DNA of 64,000 nt, taken from assembly GCF_022811725.1 (NCBI RefSeq), contig NZ_CP094527.1:186001-250000 (forward strand). Direction: 5' to 3'. The notes under the pieces are model-generated. The model saw nothing but the letters and a program-made list of their open reading frames with translations. It was not told the DNA's origin and did not search any database. The translations under genes were made by a program, and so were the position numbers. The DNA is from Mucilaginibacter sp. SMC90. Its GTDB lineage: Bacteria > Bacteroidota > Bacteroidia > Sphingobacteriales > Sphingobacteriaceae. Position 1 is the first letter of the stretch. Each line of letters opens with the position of its first letter. Positions 34,382 to 43,666 of this stretch are shown piece after piece.

Positions 34382-35362
34382 TTACATAGAAAGCATTTCA
34401 ACCAGTTTAATCATATTTGGATCGATGCCCTGGTGGTGTTTAATAGCATGCTCAAATGGTGTATAAGCAATTTCTCCATTGATGAGGCCAATCATTTCGT
34501 TGCGGTGCCCGTCTCTCAAGGCTTCAACAGCAGCAGCACCAACACGGCTTGCCAATACCCTATCCATGCAGCTTGGCGCGCCGCCACGTTGTATGTGGCC
34601 TAAAATAGAGATGCGGGTATCGTAATTAGGGAATTTTTCCTGTACCAAACGGCCAACTTCAAATGCACCGCCAGCTGTGTCATCGCCTTCGGCAACAATT
34701 ACAATACGCGATGTTTTATCTTTACGGCCAAACTCAAGGCGGTTAAATAAACCTTCAAGTCCGGTTTTACTTTCGGGGATCAGGATAGCTTCGGCACCGG
34801 TAGCAATACCAGTACGTAAAGCGATCAGGCCCGAGTCGCGGCCCATTACTTCAACAATAAATAACCTGTCGTGTGATTCGGCAGTATCCCTGATCTTGTC
34901 AACGGCATCAACAACAGTATTAATGGCAGTATCATATCCAATGGTAAAATCTGTACCAACCAAATCGTTATCAATAGTGCCAGGCAAACCAACTACCGGA
35001 ATATCATATTCGCTGCCGAAAACTTTAGCGCCGGTAAATGTACCGTCGCCGCCAATGGCCACTAATGCATCAACCTTGTTTTTTACCAGTTGCTCATAAG
35101 CAATTTTGCGGCCTTCGGGGGTTCTGAACTCATCACACCTTGCGGTTTTAAGTATAGTGCCACCACGCTGAATAATATTTGAAACGGATTTACGGTTCAT
35201 GGTGAAAAAATCACCTTTGCCCATACCGTCATAACCACGACGAATACCCGTGACTTCAATTCCGTAATACATCGCGGCGCGTACAACCGCCCTTATGGCA
35301 GCATTCATGCCGGGTGCATCACCACCTGAAGTAAAAACGCCGATATTTTTGATCTGAGTCAT
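34382..35362 (-). CDS. pfkA: ATP-dependent 6-phosphofructokinase
   Basis: A 326-residue PfkA that phosphorylates fructose 6-phosphate to the 1,6-bisphosphate. Motifs are VFTSGGDAPGMNAAIRAVVR, GGDGTFTGAKVF (ATP site), GLPGTIDNDLVGTDFTIGYDTA with the catalytic Asp, EVMGRDSGLIAL and ILGHIQRGGAPSCMDRV. The GGDGT motif (Gly after Asp) fits use of ATP and not pyrophosphate. It is monocistronic, with a starting ATG at 35362. Confidence 0.97.
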   Translation of the reverse strand: MTQIKNIGVFTSGGDAPGMNAAIRAVVRAAMYYGIEVTGIRRGYDGMGKGDFFTMNRKSVSNIIQRGGTILKTARCDEFRTPEGRKIAYEQLVKNKVDALVAIGGDGTFTGAKVFGSEYDIPVVGLPGTIDNDLVGTDFTIGYDTAINTVVDAVDKIRDTAESHDRLFIVEVMGRDSGLIALRTGIATGAEAILIPESKTGLEGLFNRLEFGRKDKTSRIVIVAEGDDTAGGAFEVGRLVQEKFPNYDTRISILGHIQRGGAPSCMDRVLASRVGAAAVEALRDGHRNEMIGLINGEIAYTPFEHAIKHHQGIDPNMIKLVEMLSM

Positions 35363-35508
35363 TTTTTTGTTTTGGTTATGAACAGGCCAACCTATTCATA
35401 ACTAATTAGGGTTATAAATATTGTTAGTTATTTAAACCCCGCGGCTAACCAATAAAACGCGGAATTTGAATTTTGCGCGAATTTACACTTATTTTTTTAA
35501 CCCGGTCT

Positions 35509-37266
35509 CTATTTTTTGTAAGCAGCTATGCCACTGTCTAAAAATTTAAGGTAGCTGGATATGTCATAATTAGCCGGCGATGTTGGTATTTCAGCTCCTG
35601 AAGCATCCTTTAATAAGTTGCCATCACTGTCAAGCATCACATATAATGGCTGCGAATTGGAGTTGAACCGTTGCGCTTCCAAATTGCTCCATTTGCCGCC
35701 GAGTGTAGTGATCTTTTTGCCGCTGTAATCTGATACAAAATGTTCTGCAACAGGTAACTCTGCTTTATCGTCAACAACCAGTTGAAGCAGCACAAAATCA
35801 TTTTTAATACGGCTAAATACCTGCGGATCTGACCATACATTGGCTTCCATTTTACGGCAGTTAACACAGTTAAAGCCGGTAAAGTCAATTAATATCGGTT
35901 TGTGCAATGCTTTTGAAACTTGAAGTGCCTGGTCATAATCATACCATGCATCCAGCCCTTTGGTTTTAATACGGGTATAGTTTGCAGCATATTTGCGCTC
36001 GCCAATGCTTGCCGGTATTGCAGCAGCCGGGGCGGCTGACGCCGCACCTGAACCATCCGGAATACTTGAAAGATTAAAATCCTGCGTAGCCTCTGGAGGT
36101 AAAAACGCGCTAATTGATTTTAACGGCGCACCCCACAAACCGGGGATCATGTAAATAACAAACGCAAATACAATTATAGCCAGGAAGGTGCGTGGAATTG
36201 TAAGGTATTTTACATCACTATCATGCGAGAATTTGATCTTACCGATCAGGTAAAGCCCGATCATTAAACCAATGGCTATCCATAGTGATAAAAAGATCTC
36301 ACGGTCAAACCAGTTCCAGTGATAGGCCAGATCTACATTGGATAAAAACTTCAACGCAAATGCAAGCTCAAGGAAACCCAATACAACTTTAACACTATTA
36401 AGCCATCCGCCCGATTTTGGCAGGGTTTTCAGTGCCGAAGGAAATAACGCAAATATTGTAAATGGTAAAGCCAGGGCCAGCGAAAAGCCGAACATGCCCA
36501 TTGCCGGGCCAAGGCGGTCGCCTTTTGATGCAGCATCTACCAGCAGTGTACCTATGATAGGGCCTGTGCAGGAGAAAGAAACCACAACAAGTGTTGCCGC
36601 CATAAAAAATATGCCCGCAAGGCCACCTTTATCTGAATTTTCATCCAGCTTATTGGCCAGCTTACTTGGCAGCACAATTTCAAATGCACCCAAAAAGGAA
36701 ATGCCGAATACAATGAGCAACAGGAAGAAGAAAATATTAAATATGCCGTTTGTAGCCAGTTCATTAAGTGCGTCTGAACCAAAAATAATGGAGATCAGCA
36801 AACCCAGTGTAACATAAATTACAATGATTGATACACCATAGATAAGCGATTGCATGACCGCTTTGCTTTTGCTGCCGCTTTTTTTGGTAAAAAAGCTTAC
36901 TGTTAAAGGCAGCAATGGATAGATACAAGGCAGAATTACTGCAGTGAAGCCACCTAACAAGCCTTCAATAAAGATCTGCCAGAGTGATTTTGGCTTTTCT
37001 GCTGTTTTTGAAGTGGCAGGTGTTGCTTTTGATGCCTTTGCCGCTTCCGCCTTTTTAACCGAATCGGCTTGCTTTTTCCTGATGGCTATGCTATCAGCAG
37101 CGGTTGGTATATCTGTAAATGTAACATCGGCAGCTGATACCGATGTATCGGCCGCTTTTTTTTGCAAAGCATAAACAGGATTTGCTCCGGCTATGTTAAG
37201 GATGATGAGCGTAACTAATGCGATAAGCCCGGTGCGCAGGTAAGCACCTTTATTTAATAATTTCAT
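35509..37266 (-). CDS. Thiol:disulfide interchange protein DsbD (membrane and thioredoxin domains)
   Basis: A 585-residue protein with a signal peptide and Lys/Ala-rich linker (about 1-95), eight transmembrane helices of the CcdA/DsbD type (IEGLLGGFTAVILPCIYPLLPLTVSFF with one redox Cys, VVVSFSCTGPIIGTLLVDAA with the other) and a C-terminal thioredoxin domain, whose redox pair is in FTGFNCVNCRKMEANVW. It carries electrons from cytoplasmic thioredoxin across the membrane to periplasmic proteins. The usual N-terminal alpha domain is not in this protein. It is encoded separately by the gene 23 bases upstream, so the complete DsbD is split over two genes. Confidence 0.9.
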   Translation of the reverse strand: MKLLNKGAYLRTGLIALVTLIILNIAGANPVYALQKKAADTSVSAADVTFTDIPTAADSIAIRKKQADSVKKAEAAKASKATPATSKTAEKPKSLWQIFIEGLLGGFTAVILPCIYPLLPLTVSFFTKKSGSKSKAVMQSLIYGVSIIVIYVTLGLLISIIFGSDALNELATNGIFNIFFFLLLIVFGISFLGAFEIVLPSKLANKLDENSDKGGLAGIFFMAATLVVVSFSCTGPIIGTLLVDAASKGDRLGPAMGMFGFSLALALPFTIFALFPSALKTLPKSGGWLNSVKVVLGFLELAFALKFLSNVDLAYHWNWFDREIFLSLWIAIGLMIGLYLIGKIKFSHDSDVKYLTIPRTFLAIIVFAFVIYMIPGLWGAPLKSISAFLPPEATQDFNLSSIPDGSGAASAAPAAAIPASIGERKYAANYTRIKTKGLDAWYDYDQALQVSKALHKPILIDFTGFNCVNCRKMEANVWSDPQVFSRIKNDFVLLQLVVDDKAELPVAEHFVSDYSGKKITTLGGKWSNLEAQRFNSNSQPLYVMLDSDGNLLKDASGAEIPTSPANYDISSYLKFLDSGIAAYKK

Positions 37267-37289
37267 GACTACTGTTAAGGTGTGCTGAA

Positions 37290-37742
37290 TTATTTACCTA
37301 AAGGGATAGTGAAATCAACATCTTCTGGTGGCAGGCATTTCATATCGTTACAGGTCATGTAAGTTAACTTGCCTGTAACTGCTGTTGCTTTGGGCGATTT
37401 TAAACTGATTTTTTGGCTAAAAACAACTTCCTTTTCAAAATAGCTTACATTCATGCTGAATGATTTTTCGTATTTGGTTACAGGAGTTGGCTCGGTAGTT
37501 TTGCCAACGGCGGCATATAATTTTGATGGGGTAAAATCAAATGAGGTTTTTATTGGGCCGCCGTCTTTTACGGTTTGTGAATAAATGTGCCAGCCGTTTT
37601 GTATGGTTGCTTTTAAAAATACCACAGCTTCTTTGTCATTTACCTTTTTTGCCGCGTATGACCACCTTACCGGCGATTCGATTTGAGCGTAAGCGCCGGC
37701 GCTGATAATAAGCGCGGTTACCAATACCAATAGTTTCTTCAT
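37290..37742 (-). CDS. Stand-alone DsbD alpha-domain protein
   Basis: A 150-residue secreted protein with a signal peptide (MKKLLVLVTALIISAGAYAQ, cleavage near 20). It matches the N-terminal (alpha) domain of DsbD: VVFLKATIQNGWHIYSQTVKDGG, then an immunoglobulin-like core and the redox segment TCNDMKCLPPEDVDFTIPL with Cys131 and Cys136. In DsbD this domain receives electrons from the thioredoxin domain and passes them to periplasmic partners. It is the first gene of a two-gene unit with the DsbD membrane/thioredoxin gene. Confidence 0.88.
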   Translation of the reverse strand: MKKLLVLVTALIISAGAYAQIESPVRWSYAAKKVNDKEAVVFLKATIQNGWHIYSQTVKDGGPIKTSFDFTPSKLYAAVGKTTEPTPVTKYEKSFSMNVSYFEKEVVFSQKISLKSPKATAVTGKLTYMTCNDMKCLPPEDVDFTIPLGK

Positions 37743-37761
37743 TTGTGTTTTGTAGTTTTTA

Positions 37762-38535
37762 TTATTTGTTTAAAAATTTCAATTCTTTAAGGTTAAACTC
37801 AAGTTGTTCGCCCTTAGTATCTTCAATAACCAGTAAGCCGTTTGGCTGTACATTTTTTACAGTACCATTAAATACTCCTTTATCTGACTCAAAGTTTTTC
37901 AACTCGTTTAACCAGTATAACCGGCTTAAGTAAGCGTTCCTTACAAAATCAATTTGTCCGGCCTTCAGTTTAAGATAGTATACCTCAATGTATTTGCAAA
38001 TTTCCGATAATAACAGTGTTAAATCATAATCCTTTTGTAAGATTTGTTTGACAGAGGTTGCATTTGAAGCCCCCGACGGAAAATTTTCCTGGTTTATGTT
38101 CAATCCTATGCCAATAACAGCGTCTTTAAGCTGCCCGCCTTGTATGGTGTTTTCAATGAGCATGCCGCCAAGTTTCCTGTCGCCATAATAAATATCGTTT
38201 GGCCATTTTATTTTTAGCTGGTCGCCTAAAATGGGCTGCAAGGCATCATATACACCTAAACTTGCAGCGCGGTTCAAGTCAAACTGATCGCCAACAGGTA
38301 AAAAATGAGGCTTTAATAAAAGGCTGAAAGTAAGGTTTTTTCCGGGTTCGCTGTGCCAGGTGTTTTGTTGCTGGCCGCGGCCGGCATATTGCTCTTCTGC
38401 CATAATGACCGTACCTTCGGGTACTGGCTTGGAATTTGACAGTAGATTTTTAAGAAAACTATTTGTTGAGTCAACTTGTTTAATTGTTACTAAATTTTGA
38501 CCAACAAATAATCCTGAAAATATGTTATTTTGCAA
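37762..38535 (-). CDS. birA: Biotin--[acetyl-CoA-carboxylase] ligase
   Basis: A 257-residue ligase that attaches biotin to the carboxyl carrier protein. Motifs are VDSTNSFLKNLLS, the catalytic EEQYAGRGQQQNTWHSEPGKNLTFSLLL (GRGxxxxxW), IKWPNDIYYGDRKLGGMLIE and GIGLNINQENFP. The N-terminal DNA-binding domain of E. coli BirA is missing, so it is a class I ligase without repressor function. It begins at TTG 38535 (normal N-terminus QNNIFSG for this group). The divergent rsfS gene begins 48 bases away. Confidence 0.93.
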   Translation of the reverse strand: MQNNIFSGLFVGQNLVTIKQVDSTNSFLKNLLSNSKPVPEGTVIMAEEQYAGRGQQQNTWHSEPGKNLTFSLLLKPHFLPVGDQFDLNRAASLGVYDALQPILGDQLKIKWPNDIYYGDRKLGGMLIENTIQGGQLKDAVIGIGLNINQENFPSGASNATSVKQILQKDYDLTLLLSEICKYIEVYYLKLKAGQIDFVRNAYLSRLYWLNELKNFESDKGVFNGTVKNVQPNGLLVIEDTKGEQLEFNLKELKFLNK

Positions 38536-38582
38536 AGTGTAATAATTTTATACTCAAAAACGTTCAAAACTAATTCTTTTTG

Positions 38583-38957
38583 ATGGTAAAAAACAAAGTG
38601 TTAAGTGAATCTGCCTATATTTCAGAGCTGGCAATACATGGTATCCAGGAGAAAAAAGGCAATGATATTATAAGGTTAGACCTTCGTAATATATTCAGTT
38701 CGGTATCAGATTATTTCGTGATCTGCCATGCTGATTCGTCAACACAGGTAAAAGCTATTGCAAATAGCATTGAGGATGAAATTTTCAAAGCCACCCAAAC
38801 CGAGCCCTGGCGCAAAGAGGGTCTTGAGTATGGCGAGTGGATACTGCTTGATTATGTGGATGTTGTGATCCATGTTTTCAGGACCGATAAACGTGAGTTT
38901 TATGGAGTGGAAGATTTGTGGGGCGATGCAGATATTAAATATTATAAAAGTGCATAA
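38583..38957 (+). CDS. rsfS: Ribosome silencing factor RsfS
   Basis: A 124-residue RsfS (Iojap) protein from ATG 38583 (one codon after a TTG in the longer frame). It has SELAIHGIQEKKGNDIIRLDLRNIFSSVSDYFVICHADSSTQVKAIANSIEDE, then PWRKEGLEYGEWILLDYVDVVIHVFRTDKREFYGVEDLWGDA, the whole family pattern. It binds L14 and blocks subunit joining when nutrients are low. It is followed 90 bases later by ftsH. Confidence 0.95.
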   Translation: MVKNKVLSESAYISELAIHGIQEKKGNDIIRLDLRNIFSSVSDYFVICHADSSTQVKAIANSIEDEIFKATQTEPWRKEGLEYGEWILLDYVDVVIHVFRTDKREFYGVEDLWGDADIKYYKSA

Positions 38958-39047
38958 ACATCCGTCACAAAAAGGCTCAACGCATAGTCTTACTGTTACC
39001 GCGTAAAATTTAAATTATAGATTGTAAGTTTGAGCTCGTTAAAAGAA

Positions 39048-41159
39048 ATGAAAGATATTAAAGATTCTAAATCAGAAAATCCAAGACCTATCCGAAAAAT
39101 TGTGAACAAGAAGCCCTCTCCAAAACCGCCAAAGTTCAATATCATGTGGTTATATGGTATTGTTATCCTGGCTTTTTTACTGATCCCGGCCTTGTTGAAC
39201 GGCGGATCGGGCAAACCGGTTACTTTCCAGGAGTTTGAAGCCAATATGCTTCGTACCAATGATGTTCAAAAAATTGTGGCTTACAAAAGCGGCGATTTGG
39301 TAATGGCCGATGTTTATATTAAACAACAAAGTTTGGCAAAACCTTATTTTGCTAATAACATCTCAAAAGAAAAAAGCTTTTTCAACACAAATACTAGCAG
39401 CGGACCGCAGTTTACTTTTACCGATGCATCATACGAGAGCCTGAAAAAGTCTATCGCTGATGCTCAGAAAGATGTACCTGATGATCAAAAAGTATCGTTG
39501 CAATTTGAGCAGGGACATGAAAGCCTGTTATCAAACTGGCTGGTACAGGGCGTTATCATGGTGATATTGTTTGCCGGTGTGTGGATCTTTATTATGCGCC
39601 GCATGAGCGGTGGCTCGGGTGGTGGTCCGGGTGGCCAGATCTTCAATATTGGTAAATCAAAAGCTACCCTGTTTGATAAAGAAGCCCAGGTAACCGTTAC
39701 ATTTAATGATGTTGCCGGTTTGGAAGAAGCCAAACAAGAGGTAATGGAGATTGTGGATTTCCTTAAAAATCCTAAAAAATATACTAACCTGGGTGGTAAA
39801 ATTCCTAAAGGCGCGCTGCTTGTAGGATCACCGGGTACAGGTAAAACCTTGCTTGCCAAAGCTGTTGCCGGCGAGGCGCAGGTACCTTTCTTCTCCCTGT
39901 CAGGATCTGACTTTGTGGAGATGTTTGTTGGTGTGGGTGCATCACGTGTACGTGACTTGTTTCGCCAGGCAAAAGACAAAGCGCCTTGTATCATCTTTAT
40001 TGATGAGATTGATGCTATCGGCCGTGCCCGTGGCAAAAACAATATAGTAGGTGGTAACGACGAACGTGAAAACACCCTGAACCAGTTATTGGTTGAGATG
40101 GATGGTTTCGGTACAGATTCGGGTATCATCATCTTAGCTGCAACTAACCGTCCGGATGTATTGGACTCAGCTTTATTGCGTCCGGGACGTTTCGACAGGC
40201 AGGTATCTATCGATAAACCAGATTTGATCGGTCGTGAGCAGATCTTTAAAGTTCACCTGAAGCCTATCAAATTATCTGATGGTGTTGATGCCAAAAAATT
40301 ATCGGCTCAAACTCCGGGTTTTGCAGGTGCCGAAATTGCTAACGTTTGTAACGAGGCCGCGCTGATTGCCGCCCGTAAAAATAAAGAGTCGGTTGATATG
40401 ACCGATTTCCAGGATGCTATCGACCGCGTTATCGGCGGTTTGGAGAAAAAGAACAAGATCATCTCTCCCGAAGAAAAACGCATTGTTGCATATCACGAAG
40501 CCGGTCACGCTATTGCAGGCTGGTTCCTGGAACATGCCGATCCATTGGTTAAGGTATCCATTGTTCCGCGTGGTGTTGCAGCGCTGGGTTATGCCCAATA
40601 TCTGCCAAAAGAGCAGTTTTTGTATACCACTGAGCAATTGCTTGATGAAATGAGCGTATCAATGGGCGGTCGTGTTGCTGAGGATATTGTTTTCGGTAAA
40701 ATCTCTACAGGTGCACTGAGCGATCTGGAGCGCATTACCAAACTTGCTTATGCCATGACCAAAATTTATGGTATGAACGGTAATGTAGGTAACGTATCAT
40801 TCTATGATCCGCAGGGCGAGTATCAGTTTAACAAACCTTACTCAGATACTACCGCCGAAATGATAGATAACGAAGTACGTAAGCTGGTTGATGTGGTTTA
40901 TCAAAAAACCAAAGACCTGCTTAACTTAAAGCGTGAAGGTTTGGAAAGCATTGCTCAAAAACTGTTGGAAAAAGAAGTTCTCTTCCAAAGTGACCTTGAG
41001 GAGATACTGGGCAAGCGTCCGTTTGATGAGCGTACAACTTATGACAAGTTTGTGAATGGTGAGGCAGCGTTAAACCCGGATGTGGATAACAATGCCATTC
41101 CAGATACGCTGACCAATCCTGAACTTTCAAGAATAGATAGCGAAGATCCAAAACTTTAA
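39048..41159 (+). CDS. ftsH: ATP-dependent zinc metalloprotease FtsH
   Basis: A 703-residue membrane protease, taking ATG 39048 as the start (the longer frame opens with TTG six codons before). It has an N-terminal helix (WLYGIVILAFLLIPALL), a periplasmic domain, a second helix, Walker A GSPGTGKT, Walker B CIIFIDEIDAIG, the second region of homology (ATNRPDVLDSALLRPGRFDR), the zinc site YHEAGHAIAGW and the third ligand segment in GALSDLERITKLAYAMT. FtsH degrades membrane and regulatory proteins. It is followed by a terminator and then a LUD gene. Confidence 0.97.
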   Translation: MKDIKDSKSENPRPIRKIVNKKPSPKPPKFNIMWLYGIVILAFLLIPALLNGGSGKPVTFQEFEANMLRTNDVQKIVAYKSGDLVMADVYIKQQSLAKPYFANNISKEKSFFNTNTSSGPQFTFTDASYESLKKSIADAQKDVPDDQKVSLQFEQGHESLLSNWLVQGVIMVILFAGVWIFIMRRMSGGSGGGPGGQIFNIGKSKATLFDKEAQVTVTFNDVAGLEEAKQEVMEIVDFLKNPKKYTNLGGKIPKGALLVGSPGTGKTLLAKAVAGEAQVPFFSLSGSDFVEMFVGVGASRVRDLFRQAKDKAPCIIFIDEIDAIGRARGKNNIVGGNDERENTLNQLLVEMDGFGTDSGIIILAATNRPDVLDSALLRPGRFDRQVSIDKPDLIGREQIFKVHLKPIKLSDGVDAKKLSAQTPGFAGAEIANVCNEAALIAARKNKESVDMTDFQDAIDRVIGGLEKKNKIISPEEKRIVAYHEAGHAIAGWFLEHADPLVKVSIVPRGVAALGYAQYLPKEQFLYTTEQLLDEMSVSMGGRVAEDIVFGKISTGALSDLERITKLAYAMTKIYGMNGNVGNVSFYDPQGEYQFNKPYSDTTAEMIDNEVRKLVDVVYQKTKDLLNLKREGLESIAQKLLEKEVLFQSDLEEILGKRPFDERTTYDKFVNGEAALNPDVDNNAIPDTLTNPELSRIDSEDPKL

Positions 41160-41176
41160 TTTTTAAATTATAATAC

Positions 41177-41203
41177 AAAGCCACCGGCAAAGCTGGTGGC
41201 TTT
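41177..41203 (+). terminator. Intrinsic terminator after ftsH
   Basis: AAAGCCACC (41177-41185) pairs with GGTGGCTTT (41195-41203), followed by TCTTTTTT. It lies in the 56 bases between ftsH and the LUD gene, so the latter is either separately transcribed or expressed by readthrough. Confidence 0.85.
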
Positions 41204-41215
41204 TCTTTTTTAGCC

Positions 41216-41854
41216 ATGAGGGATATCACCACATCAAAAGAAAAACTGCTTAAAAAAATCAGGAAAGCGCTTTTGGAGAAAAGGGATAACCCGTACCCTC
41301 AACTGGAAGACCTGCCCCTTTATCCTGCCACCGAAGAAATGCCGGAGGTGATATTTGCCGAGCAGTTTACCAATGTAGCAGGTCAGTTTGTTTTTTGTGA
41401 AGATGAGCTGCAGTTTATTGAAAACCTGCTAACCCTTGCCGAAGAACGCAAATGGCATAAAATTTACTGCTGGGAGCCCAAACTGCAGGAGATCTTAAAC
41501 CAGTTTGAATACCCCCATTACGAAACCGATAAAGACTTTGAACAGGCCGAAGTGGGTTTTACCCTTTGTGAAGCTTTAATTGCCCGTAACGGCAGCATTT
41601 TACTCTCAAACGGAAACATGGCAGGCCGCAGACTAAGCATCTACCCATCGGTGCATATTGTGCTGGCCTACACTTCACAAATGGTAATGGATTTGAAAGA
41701 CGGCTTTAAGCTTATTAAAGCTAAATATGGCAATCAGCTGCCATCCATGATCAGTACGGTAACGGGCCCAAGCCGTACAGCCGATATTGAAAAGACATTG
41801 GTGTTGGGTGCCCACGGGCCCAAGGAGCTTTTTGTTTTTATGATGGAAGGATAA
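41216..41854 (+). CDS. LUD domain protein (LutC-like)
   Basis: A 212-residue protein of the LUD (lactate utilisation) family. It has an N-terminal helical region, then NVAGQFVFCEDELQFIENLL, an AEVGFTLCEALIARNGSILLSNGN core and the C-terminal STVTGPSRTADIEKTLVLGAHGPKEL, the family's conserved TGxSxTADIE..L..G.HGP block. In the lutABC operon the protein supports L-lactate oxidation, but no lutA/lutB is present here. In this genome group the gene follows ftsH, so its role may differ. Confidence 0.9.
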   Translation: MRDITTSKEKLLKKIRKALLEKRDNPYPQLEDLPLYPATEEMPEVIFAEQFTNVAGQFVFCEDELQFIENLLTLAEERKWHKIYCWEPKLQEILNQFEYPHYETDKDFEQAEVGFTLCEALIARNGSILLSNGNMAGRRLSIYPSVHIVLAYTSQMVMDLKDGFKLIKAKYGNQLPSMISTVTGPSRTADIEKTLVLGAHGPKELFVFMMEG

Positions 41855-42003
41855 CCGTTGATTTTTTTGATTTCGTTGATTTCGTTGATTTCGTTGATTT
41901 TTTTGAACTGTGATTTTTAGGATTTGAAGATTAGCTTGATTTTTACCTTTATCCTTTTACCTTTCGCCTTTTACCTTTTACCTTTCACCTTTATCCTTTC
42001 ACC
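41855..42003. repeat. Low-complexity direct repeats between convergent genes
   Basis: From about 41858, TTGATTTTT/TTGATTTCG units of about 9 bases repeat five times (TTGATTTCGTTGATTTCG and so on). From about 41940 the sequence is a polypyrimidine stretch with repeated CCTTTTA and ACCTTT units. No coding sequence or terminator hairpin is visible. It could be slippage-prone DNA. Confidence 0.75.
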
Positions 42004-42009
42004 CCGTCC

Positions 42010-43095
42010 TTACAACAGTTCTTCCAATCCGCACTCTTCCAATATTATCCTTTCGCTTTGGTTTAATGCGTTGTATTCCCATTTGATCAGGCGGATCTGG
42101 CCGTCTGCTATCTCGATACCTGTTATGTCGCCGTCATCATAGCAGCAACAACCGCTGTTGAAATAGCTGGGGTCGCAAACACTAAAATCAGCTGCCATAT
42201 CCCCTTTTATTTGCCTGTTAACTATTTGTTTATTTAGTTCGTCGGCCAGCTTATCGTCTCCCGCTTTTCTTGCTTTAGCAATATCGTTATACAGTTTTTC
42301 GAGGTGGGTTAACGATCTGAATACAGGCTGATGTGTATGCCCGGTTATCAGCAGCGTGTTTTTTTGTTTTTGGCTCCATTCATACATAATACGGTTATGA
42401 TCTGTTTTGAACAAGTCATTATTGGCAGGTGTATTGGGGTTAACTTTAAGATAAGCCTGGAAAGGCGCCCAGATATCGGATACAAACCACTTGCTGAACC
42501 AGTTGCCGTCGCTTTGCAAGTCGCCCTGGTGGCCATGTGTCATAAAAATATTTAATGGCTTGCCATTAATTTGAGTTTGCAAAACGGCTCCCTCATATAT
42601 TTTGATCACTTCGTCATAAATTTGCTTCAAGCCAACCGCCGCTAAGGGATCATTGTCCCAGTAAAGGTCATGATTGCCGAAAATTTTCATGAATGCTTTA
42701 CGTTGTATGAACCGCTTTTCACTTTCAAATGTAGCTTTGTTATGCTTTTTTATAGTGATAAACAGGTTTTCCCAAAGCTCTTCGCTATCGCCAAGGTTAA
42801 TGTAGAAAAAGTGCTTACTGTCATAATAGTCAAGCGCTGTAAGATAGTTTCTTTCGGCAAGGGCAAAGATATCCATATCATCCCGTGCACCCTTATGCTG
42901 ATCGGACAGGATAATAAATTTGTCTTTCCCTGCATCAAAGGGTATTATAAGGCCTTTTTTGCCTGATCCTGTTAGCAGCCTTTTATATAAACGGTTTAAT
43001 GATCTGTTAACTCTTTTTTTGTCGGGCCTTGAGGATAATCTATCCGCCAGCCTGGCAACGGGTTGGGTTAACAGCTTTTGTAGAAACTTACGCAT
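42010..43095 (-). CDS. Metallophosphoesterase family protein
   Basis: A 361-residue calcineurin-like phosphoesterase. The metal-site motifs are ILSDQHKGARDDMD (D-x-H), INLGDSEELWE (GD), IFGNHDLYWD (GNHD), FMTHGHQGDL and ITGHTHQPVF (GHxH), all in order. The C-terminal part continues with KGDMAADFSVCDPSYFNSGCCCYDDGD, a Cys-rich turn in the beta-sheet. The substrate is unknown. It starts at ATG 43095 and has no operon partners. Confidence 0.9.
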   Translation of the reverse strand: MRKFLQKLLTQPVARLADRLSSRPDKKRVNRSLNRLYKRLLTGSGKKGLIIPFDAGKDKFIILSDQHKGARDDMDIFALAERNYLTALDYYDSKHFFYINLGDSEELWENLFITIKKHNKATFESEKRFIQRKAFMKIFGNHDLYWDNDPLAAVGLKQIYDEVIKIYEGAVLQTQINGKPLNIFMTHGHQGDLQSDGNWFSKWFVSDIWAPFQAYLKVNPNTPANNDLFKTDHNRIMYEWSQKQKNTLLITGHTHQPVFRSLTHLEKLYNDIAKARKAGDDKLADELNKQIVNRQIKGDMAADFSVCDPSYFNSGCCCYDDGDITGIEIADGQIRLIKWEYNALNQSERIILEECGLEELL

Positions 43096-43246
43096 GGCTT
43101 TTTAACATACAACATAACGTATTGTGTTGCTGTTTACTAATTGGTTTTACGGTGTTTAAACGGGATGTAATTCAGTGAAATAACGGATAGGTTGTTTTAT
43201 GATAATTAGTTAGATTGGAGGCCTGATTTAAAGCGCCCGAAATTAT

Positions 43247-43618
43247 ATGGAACCTATTGACTTAAAAACTGCCAGGGAAATGGTAGCACGGTACAAAAGT
43301 ACCCGTAAAGCGATAATTGACAATCATCATGGAGTTGACGACACGGAATCAACGTGGATCCCGATCGATAAACTGAAAGAATTTATCGGCAATTTGCCAT
43401 CGGAAGCCACAGGGGTAAGGATACATTTTGGAGTACACGATGCAGACCATAAGGTGGCCCCGCATCAAACATCGATTGCCATAGTTGGTACCGTTGCCGG
43501 AAAAGGCCCTGATCAGCATATTGATGCCATACAATCAGATGTAGTTGCCAACCTGGCCTTAACAGGGCTTGCGGCCGCAAAACCAACCAAGGATTGCCCT
43601 CCGATGTGTAAATCGTAA
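43247..43618 (+). CDS. Hypothetical protein
   Basis: A 123-residue soluble protein I cannot assign. It starts MEPIDLKTAREMVARYKSTRKAII and has a segment STWIPIDKLKEFIGNLPSEATGVRIHFGVHD, which looks like a compact alpha/beta domain. It ends with GLAAAKPTKDCPPMCKS, a short Cys pair near the C-terminus. No signal peptide or membrane helix is present. It precedes the membrane protein/kinase/regulator group by 17 bases before a hairpin, and may or may not be cotranscribed with it. Confidence 0.72.
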   Translation: MEPIDLKTAREMVARYKSTRKAIIDNHHGVDDTESTWIPIDKLKEFIGNLPSEATGVRIHFGVHDADHKVAPHQTSIAIVGTVAGKGPDQHIDAIQSDVVANLALTGLAAAKPTKDCPPMCKS

Positions 43619-43635
43619 TAAATTTGTAAGCCACA

Positions 43636-43666
43636 TGAATGCTATTATATATTATTTTAGCATTCA
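43636..43666 (+). promoter_or_regulatory. Leader palindrome abutting the 7-helix membrane protein start
   Basis: TGAATGCTA (43636-43644) and TAGCATTCA (43658-43666) are perfect 9-base inverted repeats with an AT-rich 13-base centre. The right arm ends on the A of the ATG at 43666. Such a site could be an operator or an RNA hairpin controlling translation. It also argues for the start at 43666 and not the in-frame ATG at 43639, which lies inside it. Confidence 0.55.
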
